Shown: piece by piece, positions 17,220 through 26,830 of the stretch
How positions within the stretch are numbered: the stretch's first letter is position 1
Layout: each line of letters starts with the position of its first letter
Assembly (NCBI RefSeq): GCF_000196235.1
Contig: NC_008541.1
Coordinates: 124,001 to 188,000, forward strand
DNA length: 64,000 nucleotides
Source: Arthrobacter sp. FB24
GTDB taxonomy: Bacteria; Actinomycetota; Actinomycetes; Actinomycetales; Micrococcaceae
Reading direction: 5' to 3'
Translations under genes and position numbers: made by a program
The notes under the pieces: model-generated
What the model was told of the DNA's origin: nothing
Database searches by the model: none
Seen by the model: only the letters and a program-made list of their open reading frames with translations

Positions 17220-18314
17220 CTAATGCGGGGCCGACGCTTCCCTTGCGGGCGTTTCGCCGCCCTTGCGTTCCGGAACCCGGACCAGCAGGGACCGCGGCTC
17301 CACCTGAACCGTAACGTCGGTCGCCTCGCCGCACGGATCGCCGTCGACCTGGGTGGCCACCGGCTCGGCGCACTTGATGACGATCTTGCCGGAACGGTAA
17401 TAGCTCATCACCGGCAGGTTCCCTTTGTGCTTGAACATGACCTTTGTGTACATCGCGATCCACCCGATGGCGCTGCGGGGGCTCATCACCACCACGTCCA
17501 GCATTCCGTCGTCGATCATTGCCTGCGGAATGAAGTCGATGCCGCCCGGAATGAGGCCGCAGTTGGCGAACAGCACACTGCGGATCTTCCGGGACTGTTC
17601 CGGCTGGTCGTCCAGGGCGATGGACACCTTCTTGCGCCGCCCCGGCAGATGCCGGACTCCTGCCTCCGTGTAGGCGAGCCAGCCCACCGCCTTTTTCAGC
17701 CCGTCGTTGGTGTCTCCGACGACTTCGGCATCCATGCCCATGCCGGCAATCACCAGGAATGCGTGCTCTGACGAGGCACCCGTCCGGGAGTTCCTGATAC
17801 CCATGCGGGCCGTGTCGATGTGCCGCTGGTGCCCAAAGAGCGCTGTCTGGATGCTGCCGTGGAGGTCGTTGACGTCCAGGTGGATGTTCCTGGCCAGCAG
17901 GTTTCCCGTGCCCAGCGGAACCAGGCCCATGGGCACGTTCGTGCGGGCGAGCTTCTCAGCCACTACACGCACGGTGCCGTCCCCGCCGCCCACCAGGACG
18001 ACGTCGGCCCCGCTTGCGACTGCCGCCTCGGCTTGCGCGTACCCGGGGTCCTCGGCAGTTGTATCGAAGAAGAGGGGGGCTTCCCAGCCGGCGGACAGGC
18101 AGGCGCGCTGGATGAGTGCACGGGCTTCCGACGATTTCGCCTTGACCGGGTTCATGACCACGGCCACCTTCTGCTGCGCCATGCCCGGATGGTGCGTGTC
18201 CTCCTGGACGGCGCTGCGCGTATGCAGCGCCTTCAGCCGCCGCACGCCCCACCAGCTGGAGACCGCGAAAGCCAGGGCCGCAGCAAGGATGAGGTAGAGC
18301 AGCCAATCGTTCAT
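17220..18314 (-). CDS. Diacylglycerol kinase-catalytic-domain protein
   Basis: A 364-residue protein with one N-terminal transmembrane helix (about 4-22) and a DAGK/YegS-type catalytic domain (about 48-340). The nucleotide-binding GGGDGTVR motif is near residue 110 and [11 protein letters not shown] near 133; the second domain carries the [18 protein letters not shown] element. Such proteins phosphorylate diacylglycerol, sphingoid bases or related lipids at the membrane. In actinobacteria a role in phosphatidylinositol or glycolipid precursors is possible but not shown. It is divergent from serS, and the two starts are 90 bp apart. Confidence 0.85.
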   Translation of the reverse strand: MNDWLLYLILAAALAFAVSSWWGVRRLKALHTRSAVQEDTHHPGMAQQKVAVVMNPVKAKSSEARALIQRACLSAGWEAPLFFDTTAEDPGYAQAEAAVASGADVVLVGGGDGTVRVVAEKLARTNVPMGLVPLGTGNLLARNIHLDVNDLHGSIQTALFGHQRHIDTARMGIRNSRTGASSEHAFLVIAGMGMDAEVVGDTNDGLKKAVGWLAYTEAGVRHLPGRRKKVSIALDDQPEQSRKIRSVLFANCGLIPGGIDFIPQAMIDDGMLDVVVMSPRSAIGWIAMYTKVMFKHKGNLPVMSYYRSGKIVIKCAEPVATQVDGDPCGEATDVTVQVEPRSLLVRVPERKGGETPAREASAPH

Positions 18315-18391
18315 GGTGCTCCAACACTATCCCGCGCAGAGGTCCGCCCCGGCGTCCGCACGGCCCACCGCGTCATGGCGGGCGGATTCGA

Positions 18392-18397
18392 TACTCT
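18392..18397 (+). promoter_or_regulatory. Leaderless-type -10 hexamer TACTCT of serS
   Basis: TACTCT ends six bases before the serS GTG; the overlapping GATACT ends eight bases before it. No Shine-Dalgarno is present. Confidence 0.45.
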
Positions 18398-18403
18398 TGT
18401 CTG

Positions 18404-19684
18404 GTGATCGACGTAAAAGACCTCAGCGAAAATCCGGACAAGTTCCGTGCCAGCCAGCGCGCCCGCGGCGCCGACGAGTCCGTGGTGGATGCGATCATCT
18501 CGGCAGACGCGGCACGGCGTGCGGCTTTGATCCGCTTCGAAAACCTCCGCGCCGAGCAGAATGCGTTCGGCAAGAAGGTGGCACAGGCCAAGGGCGAGGA
18601 AAAGCAGGCCCTGCTGGCGGAGGTCAAAGTCCTGGCCGCCTCGGTCAAGGCCGCATCGGCTGAAGCCGACGTTGCCCAGGCGCAGCAGGAGGAACTGCTC
18701 CGCGCCATACCCAACCTGATTGTGGACGGCGTGCCGGAGGGCGGCGAGGACGACTACATCGTGGTCAAGACCGTCGGCGAACCCCGCGAGTTCCCCGATT
18801 TCGAGCCGAAGGACCACCTGGAAATCGGCGAGCTCATCGGCGCCATTGACATGGAGCGCGGCGCCAAGGTGTCCGGTTCACGCTTCTACTTCCTCCGCGG
18901 CGTGGGCGCCCGGCTGGAGATGGCACTCCTGCAGATGGCCATGGAACAGGCCATCGACGCGGGCTTCATCCCTATGATCACCCCCACGCTGGTCCGTCCG
19001 GAAACGATGCAGGGCACCGGATTCGACGTCAAGCACGACGCCGAGATCTACCGCCTCGCCGAAGACGACTTGTATCTGGTGGGCACCTCGGAGGTGGCCT
19101 TGGCCGGGTATCACGCGGACGAGATCCTGGACCTCTCTGCAGGCCCCATCCGCTACGCCGGCCAGAGCTCCTGCTACCGGCGCGAAGCAGGGTCGCACGG
19201 TAAGGACACCCGCGGCATCATCCGGGTCCACCAGTTCAACAAGGTGGAAATGTTCATCTACACCACGGTGGAAGAGGCCGCCGCCGAGCATGAGCGCCTG
19301 CTTGCGTGGGAAGAGGAGATGCTGGCCAAGTGCGAGCTCCCCTACCGGGTAATCGACACCGCAGCCGGCGACCTCGGCAACTCGGCGGCCCGCAAGTTCG
19401 ACTGCGAAGCCTGGGTGCCCACGCAGGGCGCCTACCGCGAACTGACTTCGACCTCTAACTGCACCACGTTCCAGGCGCGCCGCCTGAACATCCGTGAGCG
19501 CGTGCTCAACGAGGACGGCGCACCGAAGGGGACCCGGGCCGTCGCCACCCTGAACGGCACGCTGGCCACCACGCGGTGGATCGTGGCCATCCTCGAACAC
19601 CACCAGAACGAGGACGGCTCGGTGAACGTCCCGAGGGCACTCCAGAAGTACCTCGGCGGCCTGGAAGTACTGCCGGTACTGTAG
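18404..19684 (+). CDS. serS: Seryl-tRNA synthetase
   Basis: A 426-residue class II aminoacyl-tRNA synthetase that charges tRNA-Ser. The N-terminal long coiled-coil arm (about 25-105) binds the tRNA. Motif 2 is seen in [16 protein letters not shown], preceded by the GTSEV serine site, and motif 3 near the C-terminus in a [14 protein letters not shown] context; [11 protein letters not shown] is also diagnostic. Length is standard. The start is GTG at 18404, with a -10-like element just upstream and no ribosome site, so translation is probably leaderless. A perfect 16-bp inverted repeat follows the stop codon. Confidence 0.97.
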   Translation: MIDVKDLSENPDKFRASQRARGADESVVDAIISADAARRAALIRFENLRAEQNAFGKKVAQAKGEEKQALLAEVKVLAASVKAASAEADVAQAQQEELLRAIPNLIVDGVPEGGEDDYIVVKTVGEPREFPDFEPKDHLEIGELIGAIDMERGAKVSGSRFYFLRGVGARLEMALLQMAMEQAIDAGFIPMITPTLVRPETMQGTGFDVKHDAEIYRLAEDDLYLVGTSEVALAGYHADEILDLSAGPIRYAGQSSCYRREAGSHGKDTRGIIRVHQFNKVEMFIYTTVEEAAAEHERLLAWEEEMLAKCELPYRVIDTAAGDLGNSAARKFDCEAWVPTQGAYRELTSTSNCTTFQARRLNIRERVLNEDGAPKGTRAVATLNGTLATTRWIVAILEHHQNEDGSVNVPRALQKYLGGLEVLPVL

Positions 19685-19701
19685 TTCCCGGATTTTCCCT
19701 A

Positions 19702-19741
19702 GGTAAACACCCACAGTGTGGACAAACTGTGGGTGTTTACC
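19702..19741. terminator. 16-bp perfect inverted repeat downstream of serS
   Basis: GGTAAACACCCACAGT (19702-19717) pairs exactly with 19726-19741 across an eight-base loop. It is the most perfect stem in the window and only 18 bp after the serS stop. There is no T-run, so it is either a terminator of the T-less actinobacterial kind or an operator for the HAD gene 67 bp further on. Confidence 0.6.
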
Positions 19742-19795
19742 ACAAGTTCACAGTGGCTGTGGCGTGCGTCCTAGCGGGTGTCCCGGGGCGTCTGC

Positions 19796-19801
19796 TGTAC
19801 T
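19796..19801 (+). promoter_or_regulatory. Leaderless-type -10 hexamer TGTACT
   Basis: TGTACT ends six bases before the ATG at 19808; the spacer AGGTGA could also act as a ribosome site, so the case is less pure than at other genes. Confidence 0.4.
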
Positions 19802-19807
19802 AGGTGA

Positions 19808-20671
19808 ATGACAACATTGACTGAAACCTCAGTCGCTGGCAACGACGACCAGCGAAACAACGGCAAGAACGACCCCGCCCAGAAGCTCATGGTGGCCCTG
19901 GACGTCGACGGCACCCTGGTCAACCATGACGGCCATATGTCGGCTCCCGTTCGTGATGCGGCCCAGGCGGTCGTGGCCGCGGGCCACGAAGTCCTGATCG
20001 CTACCGGCCGGTCCCTGAACGCTACTCTGCCTATCATCGAGCAGATCGGGATCGACACGGGCTACGCGGTGTGCTGCAACGGCGGCGTGACGCTCCGGCT
20101 CGATCCGGCCCACCCCGACGGCTACGAAGTCATCCGCAAGGCCACGTTCGATCCGGGCCCGGCGCTCCGGGCCCTCCGCAAGCGGCTCCCCCTGGCCAAG
20201 TACGCGCTGGAGGACGAGCACGGCAACTTCCTCTCCACCGAGCGCTTCCAGGACGCCAGCTTTGGCGTCGAGGCAATCGGCGTGGACTTCCAGACCATGC
20301 TGGATGCCACCGCTGTGCGTGTGGTGGTGTTCAGTTCAGAGAACACGTCCGAAGAATTCAACGAGGCGATCAAGCACATCGGCCTGTCCGGTGTCACCTA
20401 TTCCGTCGGCTGGACTGCCTGGCTGGACATCGCAGCCGAAGGGGTGACCAAGGCCAGCGCCCTGGAGCACCTGCGCGGACACCTGAGCATCGAGTCGCAC
20501 CTCACGGTGGCGATCGGTGACGGCCGCAACGACATCGAGATGCTCACGTGGGCCGGCCGCGGCGTCGCCATGGGCCAGGCCCCCGACGAAGTGCTTGCCG
20601 CTGCGGACGAGGTCACCATGTCCGTCCACGACGACGGCGCCGCCCACGTTCTCCGCAGCCTGCTTTCCTAA
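19808..20671 (+). CDS. HAD-superfamily hydrolase, Cof type
   Basis: A 287-residue haloacid-dehalogenase phosphatase of the Cof (class IIB) group. Motif I DVDGTLV lies near residue 37 with the nucleophile and acid aspartates, motif II is in the IATGRS strand, and motif IV is GDGRNDIEML near residue 238, with a large C2B cap between. Such enzymes remove phosphate from sugar phosphates, nucleotides or flavins; the substrate is open. About 30 polar residues precede the core. In many actinobacteria a Cof-type gene follows serS as here, so this is a conserved neighbourhood rather than a recent one. Confidence 0.88.
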   Translation: MTTLTETSVAGNDDQRNNGKNDPAQKLMVALDVDGTLVNHDGHMSAPVRDAAQAVVAAGHEVLIATGRSLNATLPIIEQIGIDTGYAVCCNGGVTLRLDPAHPDGYEVIRKATFDPGPALRALRKRLPLAKYALEDEHGNFLSTERFQDASFGVEAIGVDFQTMLDATAVRVVVFSSENTSEEFNEAIKHIGLSGVTYSVGWTAWLDIAAEGVTKASALEHLRGHLSIESHLTVAIGDGRNDIEMLTWAGRGVAMGQAPDEVLAAADEVTMSVHDDGAAHVLRSLLS

Positions 20672-20714
20672 GTCACTGCTTCCGGGGCGCCGGCCAAACG
20701 CGGGCAGCACCGGC

Positions 20715-21314
20715 TCAGCGGACCTCGAGGATCAGCTGGAGCAGCCGCGCCGCTGCCGGGCGGGCTGCGTGTTCCTCGTTCCACTGGGCCCTGGCCACGG
20801 CCTTGCTGACGGCCTGGGTGGTGATGCCAAGCTCGTGGGCAACAGCTTTCTGCTGGCCCCGAACTCCGGGTGTCAGCAGGTCCAGGACGCGCCACTCTGC
20901 TGCGCTGCGGTCATGCACAATGTGGCCGAGGAGCTTCAGGACGGCCTCAGCTTCCGCGGCGAGATCGGCGAACGGACCGTCAACGGCAACGGGGACGCGT
21001 TCTTTGCCGTTCCGCAGGCGGTCCACGGCGCGGCGGGCATAGATCAGGCCATGCCCGGTGGCGTCCTTGATCTGGTTGGGCAGCGGCTCATTCACCGGCC
21101 CGACGCCGATCCCCACGAACCAGCTGCCGCAGCGCAGGGCGATCAGGGCCGCCTCCACCGCTTGCTGCGGGAACTCAACGATGCCCTGGACCTCGTCCTC
21201 CACTGAGCGGTCGAAGTCAAGGCGCGCCGGTATGTGCCGCAGGTCCTTGAGCAACTGCGGTACCCGGTCACCGTCGCGCCGGCTGTCCGTTTGGTTGATG
21301 GTCAGCGTGAACAT
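20715..21314 (-). CDS. SatD-like protein with C-terminal helix-turn-helix
   Basis: A 199-residue protein. The N-terminal two thirds follow the SatD pattern: a DSR motif (10-12), a DEVQG element near 40, a VGIGVGPV strand near 70, and an ARRAV helix near 95. The C-terminal part (about 140-185) contains a credible helix-turn-helix with QQKAVAHELGITTQAVSKAV. I read it as a DNA-binding protein of the SatD/Fic-unrelated group; the SatD match is by motif order and is uncertain. It is divergent from the phosphoketolase gene with 178 bp between starts, so it may regulate it. Confidence 0.6.
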   Translation of the reverse strand: MFTLTINQTDSRRDGDRVPQLLKDLRHIPARLDFDRSVEDEVQGIVEFPQQAVEAALIALRCGSWFVGIGVGPVNEPLPNQIKDATGHGLIYARRAVDRLRNGKERVPVAVDGPFADLAAEAEAVLKLLGHIVHDRSAAEWRVLDLLTPGVRGQQKAVAHELGITTQAVSKAVARAQWNEEHAARPAAARLLQLILEVR

Positions 21315-21492
21315 TGTGGATCACAGAATACCCGGTGACCGTCCCCCCGGTGACGGGAACAGTGGTGAAGCGGGAAGTTGCCGCGATGGGCCGGACGACC
21401 CGCCCCGCCCGGAGGTTGTGCCGGAGCCGGGAAGGTGTTGCGATGGGGGAGGACGCTGCCGACGGCGGCATTGACGGAATCGGAGGACCGCC

Positions 21493-23928
21493 ATGGCCAA
21501 CGCCCTCGGTGGGGACACAGTCAGTGACACCACAACGAATGACGTGAGGACAGAGGTAGACAGCAGCGACCTGGGGCTCGTGCACCGCTGGTGGCGGGCG
21601 GCCAACTACCTGTCCGTGGGCCAGATCTACCTCCGCTCCAACCCGCTGCTGCGCGAACCCCTCCGCGCGGAGGACACCAAGTCCAGGCTCCTGGGCCACT
21701 GGGGCACCACCCCCGGGCTCAACTTCGTCTACGCCCACCTCAACCGGGTCATCCGGCGGGACCGGCAGGAGATGTTGTTCATCGCCGGGCCCGGCCACGG
21801 CGGTCCCGCGGTAGTGGCCAATGCTTGGCTGGAGGGCACCTACTCGGAGATCTACAGCAACGTGGGCAACGATGAAGCGGGGCTTGCGGAGCTGTTCCGG
21901 CAGTTCTCCTACCCGGGCGGCATCCCCAGCCACGCGGCTCCCGAGACTCCGGGCTCCATTAGCGAGGGCGGTGAACTCGGGTATTCCCTGGCGCACGCCT
22001 ACGGGTCCGTCTTCGACAATCCCAAGCTGATTACCGCCGTCGTGATCGGTGACGGCGAGGCCGAAACCGGGCCGCTGGCGGCCAGCTGGCACTCGCACAA
22101 CTTCCTGGACCCCGTGGCTGACGGTGCCGTGTTGCCCATCCTGCACCTGAACGGCTACAAGATCGCCAATCCCACGGTCCTGGCCCGGATGCCGGAGGCC
22201 CAGCTCGAACAGCTGCTCCGCGGCTACGGCCACACACCCCATTTCGTCACCGTGGAGGACCCGGACGATTTCGAGGGGGCCCACCGCGACTTCGCCGCGG
22301 CCGTGGACACCTGCCTCGCCGAAATCCGCGCCATCCAGGCCGAGCGCCGCGCCGCCGGGACTCCGTCGGCAGACGAGGCAGGGGCCCCCCAATGGCCGAT
22401 GATCGTACTGCGTTCACCTAAGGGCTGGACCGGCCCCAAGCAGGTGGACGGCAAACAGGTGGAAGGCACCTGGCGGAGCCACCAGGTGCCGCTGTCCGAG
22501 GTCCGCACCAACCCGGAGCACCTGGCGCAGCTGGAACAATGGCTCCAGTCCTACCGGCCCGAGGAACTCTTCGACGACGGCGGACGTCTGCGGCCCGACG
22601 TCGCGCAAAACGCTCCGGCGGGGGAATTGCGAATGAGTGCCACGCCGTACGCCAACGGCGGCATCCTGCTGCGCGACCTCAAGCTGCCGGACTACCGCAA
22701 GCACGCCGTCGAGGTGCCCCGGCCGGGCGTTGAGCGGGTCAGCGCCATGCTCACCCTGGGTGGCTGGATGCGGGACGTTATTGTCCAAAACCCTGAGACT
22801 TTCCGGCTTTTCGGCCCCGACGAGACGGCGTCCAACCGCCTGCAGGACGTCTACGACGTCACGGACAAAGTGTGGCAGTACCGGATCGACGACGCCGATG
22901 AACACCTTGCGCGCGCCGGCCGCGTGATGGAGGTGCTCAGCGAGCACCTGTGCCAGGGCTGGCTGGAAGGCTACCTGCTGACCGGCCGGCACGGAGTGTT
23001 CAGCTGCTACGAGGCCTTCATCCACATTGTCGACTCAATGTTCAACCAGCACGCCAAGTGGCTCAAGGTCCACCGGGAGCTCGCCTGGCGCCAGCCGGTC
23101 GCATCGCTGAACTACGTCCTGTCCTCGCACGTCTGGCAGCAGGACCACAACGGCTTCTCGCACCAGGATCCGGGCTTCATCGACCACGCAGTGAACAAAA
23201 AGGCCGAGGTCATCCGTGTGTACCTGCCGCCGGACGCCAACACGCTGCTGTCCGTAATGGAGCATTGCCTGGCGTCCCGGGACTACGTCAATATCGTAGT
23301 CAGCGGCAAGCAGCCCTCACCCACCTGGCTGGGGCCGGCCGACGCCGCTCACCACTGCCAACGGGGACTGGGCATCTGGGAGTTCGCCGGCTCGGAGGTG
23401 CCGGGGGAGGAGCCTGACGTGGTCCTCGCCTGCGCCGGCGACGTACCCACGGTGGAAACCGTGGCGGCGGCCGAACTGCTCAAGAACGGTGCGCCGGGGC
23501 TGAAGATCAGGGTGGTCAACGTAGTGGATCTGATGCGGCTCCAGGACGCCAGCGAACACCCCCACGGGCTGACGTCACGCGATTTTGACGGCATCTTCAC
23601 TGCGGACAAGCCCGTCATCTTCGCTTATCACGGCTACCCGTCCCTGATCCACCGGCTGGCGTACCGGCGGACCAACCAGGAAGGCCTGCACGTCCGGGGA
23701 TACAAGGAAGAGGGCACCACCACGACGGCGTTCGACATGGCCATGCTCAACGGGATCGACCGCTTCCAGCTGGCCATCGACGCGATCGACCGGGTTCCCG
23801 GCCTGGCGGAGCGGCACTCCCTGCTGCGCCAGTCGCTGCAGGACAGCCGCATCCGGGCGCACAACCACACACGCAGCCACGGCGAAGACCAGGCCGAGAT
23901 CAGCGACTGGACGCTCGGCGGCGGGTGA
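21493..23928 (+). CDS. xfp: Phosphoketolase (xylulose-5-P / fructose-6-P)
   Basis: An 811-residue thiamine-diphosphate enzyme that splits xylulose-5-phosphate, and perhaps fructose-6-phosphate, with phosphate to acetyl phosphate. The family signature [15 protein letters not shown] lies near residue 157 and the ThDP motif [15 protein letters not shown] near 185; the C-terminal domain includes [12 protein letters not shown] near 550 and an FAYHGYP stretch. Length matches the family (about 790-825). GGAGG stands seven bases before the ATG. Acetate kinase and phosphate acetyltransferase are not in the window, so the acetyl-phosphate branch must be completed elsewhere. A putative HTH protein is divergent upstream. 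Confidence 0.96.
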   Translation: MANALGGDTVSDTTTNDVRTEVDSSDLGLVHRWWRAANYLSVGQIYLRSNPLLREPLRAEDTKSRLLGHWGTTPGLNFVYAHLNRVIRRDRQEMLFIAGPGHGGPAVVANAWLEGTYSEIYSNVGNDEAGLAELFRQFSYPGGIPSHAAPETPGSISEGGELGYSLAHAYGSVFDNPKLITAVVIGDGEAETGPLAASWHSHNFLDPVADGAVLPILHLNGYKIANPTVLARMPEAQLEQLLRGYGHTPHFVTVEDPDDFEGAHRDFAAAVDTCLAEIRAIQAERRAAGTPSADEAGAPQWPMIVLRSPKGWTGPKQVDGKQVEGTWRSHQVPLSEVRTNPEHLAQLEQWLQSYRPEELFDDGGRLRPDVAQNAPAGELRMSATPYANGGILLRDLKLPDYRKHAVEVPRPGVERVSAMLTLGGWMRDVIVQNPETFRLFGPDETASNRLQDVYDVTDKVWQYRIDDADEHLARAGRVMEVLSEHLCQGWLEGYLLTGRHGVFSCYEAFIHIVDSMFNQHAKWLKVHRELAWRQPVASLNYVLSSHVWQQDHNGFSHQDPGFIDHAVNKKAEVIRVYLPPDANTLLSVMEHCLASRDYVNIVVSGKQPSPTWLGPADAAHHCQRGLGIWEFAGSEVPGEEPDVVLACAGDVPTVETVAAAELLKNGAPGLKIRVVNVVDLMRLQDASEHPHGLTSRDFDGIFTADKPVIFAYHGYPSLIHRLAYRRTNQEGLHVRGYKEEGTTTTAFDMAMLNGIDRFQLAIDAIDRVPGLAERHSLLRQSLQDSRIRAHNHTRSHGEDQAEISDWTLGGG

Positions 23929-23933
23929 TCCGG

Positions 23934-24686
23934 CTACCCGGTGAGGGCTGCGAGCGGGCCTGACGGTACATGGATCCAGCCCTCGGTGAGCGCGGCAGCA
24001 GCGTGGTCCACGGGCGGCATTAAGGTCTGGCCGAGGCTGACCGCACGGGCTGTGAGGGCGGCGATGACGGCGTCGAACATGTCGTCCGAGGCCGCGAGGG
24101 CCTCCCCATGTCCGGCCAGGTCCAGCCAAGGCGCGGCTTGGGCCAGGCTGTCCAGGATCAGGGCCAGCCGCTCCGCTTCCGGAGTGCCGCGCCCTTTGTA
24201 GCCGCGGGCGTGGATTCCCCAGAGTTTCAGCGAAGCCGCCGGGTAGACCTCCGCCAGCCTGCCCGACCCGTCCCTGGCCTGCGGCCCGTAGTCCCGGGCG
24301 ATCTTGGCCTGGATGACCGCGCAGCGCATGGCGGGGTGGGCCAGCCGGCCCGCGGAGACGCTGAGCGGGATCAGCCCTGTGGCTCCGGTGACGAACCGGT
24401 CGGTGTCCCGGTAGGCCAGCAGCCGGCGGCCCTCGATTCCGTCGTGGTCCAGCACCGGGCGGGCGTCGGAGTTCAGGTGCCCGGCGATGAAGGGCAGGAA
24501 GGCGTCCGGCCAGCCCACGGGGCAGTCGATACCCGTCATGTCGGTGCTGCCGAACAGCTCCACGATGTCCTCGTCAGTGACGTCCAGGGACAAATGGATC
24601 AGCCTTGCACCGCCATGCGTCCAGTCAAGGACTGCCGCCGCGGTCTTCCTGGTGGCCGCCGCGAGGTCCACGCCCAAGGTCTTCAC
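23934..24686 (-). CDS. DUF429 domain protein
   Basis: A 250-residue DUF429 protein. The family has an RNase H-like fold predicted from an N-terminal GVDLAA strand (residues 5-10), a GIDCPVGWP stretch near 50, EVYPAA near 145 and a C-terminal D-x-x-DA element (DDMFDAVIAAL, near 203), all present here. Metal-dependent nuclease activity has been proposed from the fold but is not established. The GTG start is three bases after the carboxylesterase stop, so translation is probably coupled. It is convergent with phosphoketolase, five bases apart. Confidence 0.78.
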   Translation of the reverse strand: MKTLGVDLAAATRKTAAAVLDWTHGGARLIHLSLDVTDEDIVELFGSTDMTGIDCPVGWPDAFLPFIAGHLNSDARPVLDHDGIEGRRLLAYRDTDRFVTGATGLIPLSVSAGRLAHPAMRCAVIQAKIARDYGPQARDGSGRLAEVYPAASLKLWGIHARGYKGRGTPEAERLALILDSLAQAAPWLDLAGHGEALAASDDMFDAVIAALTARAVSLGQTLMPPVDHAAAALTEGWIHVPSGPLAALTG

Positions 24687-24689
24687 GGG

Positions 24690-26027
24690 CTAAACCGGGC
24701 GGTAGCGGAGTGCGCCGGGAAGTTCCCCGCCGTTCCCGAGGCCTTCCCCGGAAGCGAACCGGGCCCAGACGGCGCGGAGGGCACGGCCCTGGGCGTTGAT
24801 CTCGTCCCAGGAGGCGCCCGCGACGAGGCCGGCGCCCGCCCACGTCTGCTGGTCGCCGAACAGCAGCGGCAGGTCAACAGTGTGGGCGGCCCCGAAGAAG
24901 TTGCCGGGCGCGGCCCACGTAAGCACGTAGCTGTACGCTTTTCCTCCCGCCCGGGCGTGCCGCCGGGCGAACTTCCTGGCGGACCGGCCGTACACGGCTT
25001 CGGTAACGGCCCGGCTGATTGCGTCTACGACGGCGGTCCCGACGACCGGAACCCTGGCGAGACGGCTGGCGGCGGGGTTGCCAGGCAGGAACATGCGCGC
25101 CTCGTCGGCGGTATGGCCGATCAGGACCTCGATTCCAGGGGCGGCTGCGTTCCACGCGGCTTCAATCTCGTGTTCCGGGGGCAGGGGTGCGTGTCCGTAC
25201 TGCGTGCCGAAGGGCATTGCAGCCTTCAGCCCGAACTTCCGGGCCACCTGCGAAACACGCCCTTCAATGGCAACCACGTCCATCGCCGGGGTGTCTTCGG
25301 TGACATGTTCCGCGGCGACGCCCATGGCAGCGCTCATTTTTTCCCGGCCCCGGGTAATGCCCAGGGGTGCGCTCTGGATGATGGCGCGCTGGAACAGTGA
25401 TGGTGCTTCCGGGGTCGCCATCAAATGGGCGACGGCGTCGCCGCCTGCTGACTGGCCGAAGGCGGTGACGCGTTCCGGATCGCCGCCGAAGGCGCCGATG
25501 TTGCGCTGCACCCAGCGGAACGCCTCCAGTTGGTCCAGCAGGCCAAGGTTGGCTGGGCGTCCCGTGCCGGTCGCGAGGTACCCGAACAGGCCCAGGCGAT
25601 ACGTCACGGACACAACGATGACCCGGTTCTCGGCAACCAGGGCCTTGGGGTCGAAGATGGCCAGATCCCCGGAGCCGGAGGTATAGGACCCGCCATGGAG
25701 CCACACCATGACGGGGACGCGCTCGCCGTCTGCGAGGTCCGCCGGAATGGTGATCGACAGGCGCTGGCAGTCCTCGCTACCGGGAAGCTCACCGTAGCGG
25801 GTTCCCAGGATGTCATCCAGGAACGGCACCGGACCCTGCGGGCACGCCGGCGAAAGCGAGGTGGCTGCACGAACCTCGGTCCAGTCGGGTGCACTTGCCG
25901 GCGGCTGGAAACGGCCCGCCGTGGCGTAGGGAATTCCCGTGGCGCGCACAACGTCGCCGTCCCGCCAGCCGGTGACCGGCCCGCAGGGAGGACTGAAGCA
26001 CGGAGGACTAACGGCGGGGGCATTCAT
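24690..26027 (-). CDS. Type-B carboxylesterase
   Basis: A 445-residue carboxylesterase-family hydrolase. The oxyanion hole motif is in VWLHGGSYTSGSG near residue 110, the nucleophile elbow is FGQSAGGD near 190, and an EIEAAWNAA region and a late acid/His region follow. It has GQSAG where many relatives have GESAG. At 445 residues it is shorter than the typical 490-540, mostly in the C-terminal part. No signal peptide is seen. It leads a two-gene unit with the DUF429 gene. Natural substrate unknown; short-chain esters or p-nitrobenzyl-type esters are common for the group. Confidence 0.87.
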   Translation of the reverse strand: MNAPAVSPPCFSPPCGPVTGWRDGDVVRATGIPYATAGRFQPPASAPDWTEVRAATSLSPACPQGPVPFLDDILGTRYGELPGSEDCQRLSITIPADLADGERVPVMVWLHGGSYTSGSGDLAIFDPKALVAENRVIVVSVTYRLGLFGYLATGTGRPANLGLLDQLEAFRWVQRNIGAFGGDPERVTAFGQSAGGDAVAHLMATPEAPSLFQRAIIQSAPLGITRGREKMSAAMGVAAEHVTEDTPAMDVVAIEGRVSQVARKFGLKAAMPFGTQYGHAPLPPEHEIEAAWNAAAPGIEVLIGHTADEARMFLPGNPAASRLARVPVVGTAVVDAISRAVTEAVYGRSARKFARRHARAGGKAYSYVLTWAAPGNFFGAAHTVDLPLLFGDQQTWAGAGLVAGASWDEINAQGRALRAVWARFASGEGLGNGGELPGALRYRPV

Positions 26028-26106
26028 AGGGCAACGATTTCACGGATTCCTGGCACACCCCTGAAAACGACGACGGCGGGCGCCGGGTTCCCGTGAACCC
26101 TCCAGC

Positions 26107-26170
26107 GCGCGAACAGACACTTAAGGCCCCGGAATCCGCAGATTCCAGGGCCTCAAGTGTCCGTTCGCGC
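26107..26170 (-). terminator. 30-bp hairpin behind ppa
   Basis: Arms 26107-26136 and 26141-26170 pair at 27 of 30 positions as DNA, around a four-base loop. In minus-strand RNA the three mismatches all become G-U pairs, so the ppa transcript would fold into an unbroken 30-bp stem 21 nt after its stop codon. No T-run follows. Confidence 0.75.
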
Positions 26171-26190
26171 CAGTGTGCGACGGGGTGTTG

Positions 26191-26679
26191 CTAGTGCGAT
26201 GCCGGAACGTAGCGCTTGATGGAGGCTTCCAGCTCGGCTTCGGCAGCGGCGCGGTCGCCCCAGCCTTCGGCCTTGACCCACTTACCCGGCTCCAGGTCCT
26301 TGTAGCGGGTGAAGAAGTGTTCGATTTCCTTGATCAGGTATTCGCTCACGTCGCTGACCTCTTTGATGTGGTCAAAGCGGGCGTCGGTGGGAACGCAGAG
26401 AACCTTGGCATCCCCGCCGCCGTCGTCGGTCATGTTGAACACGCCGATGGGGCGGGCTTCAACAATGACGCCCGGGTGAAGATCGAAGTCCTGCAGGAGC
26501 ACCAGTGCGTCCAGCGGGTCGCCGTCTTCGCCGAGGGTGTTCTCGAAGAAGCCGTAGTGGGTGGGGTACTGCATGGAGGTGAACAGGACGCGGTCCAGGC
26601 GGACGCGGCCGGTCTCGTGATCGACTTCGTACTTGACGCGTGATCCCTTGGGGATCTCGATGGTCACGTCATGCTTCAT
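26191..26679 (-). CDS. ppa: Inorganic pyrophosphatase
   Basis: A 162-residue family I soluble pyrophosphatase that hydrolyses PPi to phosphate in the cytosol. Active-site features in order are [11 protein letters not shown] (7-17), YPTHYGF near 40, the metal-binding [12 protein letters not shown] near 52-63, and [10 protein letters not shown] near 88. The ATG at 26679 follows GAGGAG; a 17-residue upstream extension is unconserved. It is divergent from the PBP4 gene, as in other actinobacteria, and is followed by a very long hairpin. Confidence 0.96.
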   Translation of the reverse strand: MKHDVTIEIPKGSRVKYEVDHETGRVRLDRVLFTSMQYPTHYGFFENTLGEDGDPLDALVLLQDFDLHPGVIVEARPIGVFNMTDDGGGDAKVLCVPTDARFDHIKEVSDVSEYLIKEIEHFFTRYKDLEPGKWVKAEGWGDRAAAEAELEASIKRYVPASH

Positions 26680-26830
26680 GGAATGCTCCTCGACTTCAGG
26701 GGTGTTCGCGGCACACGGAAATACCAGCAAAAGGAGTGTCGGTGCCGCCGACTACTATTGAGGATATAGCGATAGGCCCAGGTTTCATGAACTAGTGGGG
26801 ACATTTCAGGACTAAAGGACCAGCAGCAGC

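Noticed and set aside
24108..25400. A 430-codon plus-strand frame opposite DUF429 and the carboxylesterase
   Set aside because: Both minus-strand genes have intact catalytic or family motifs; the plus frame has none.
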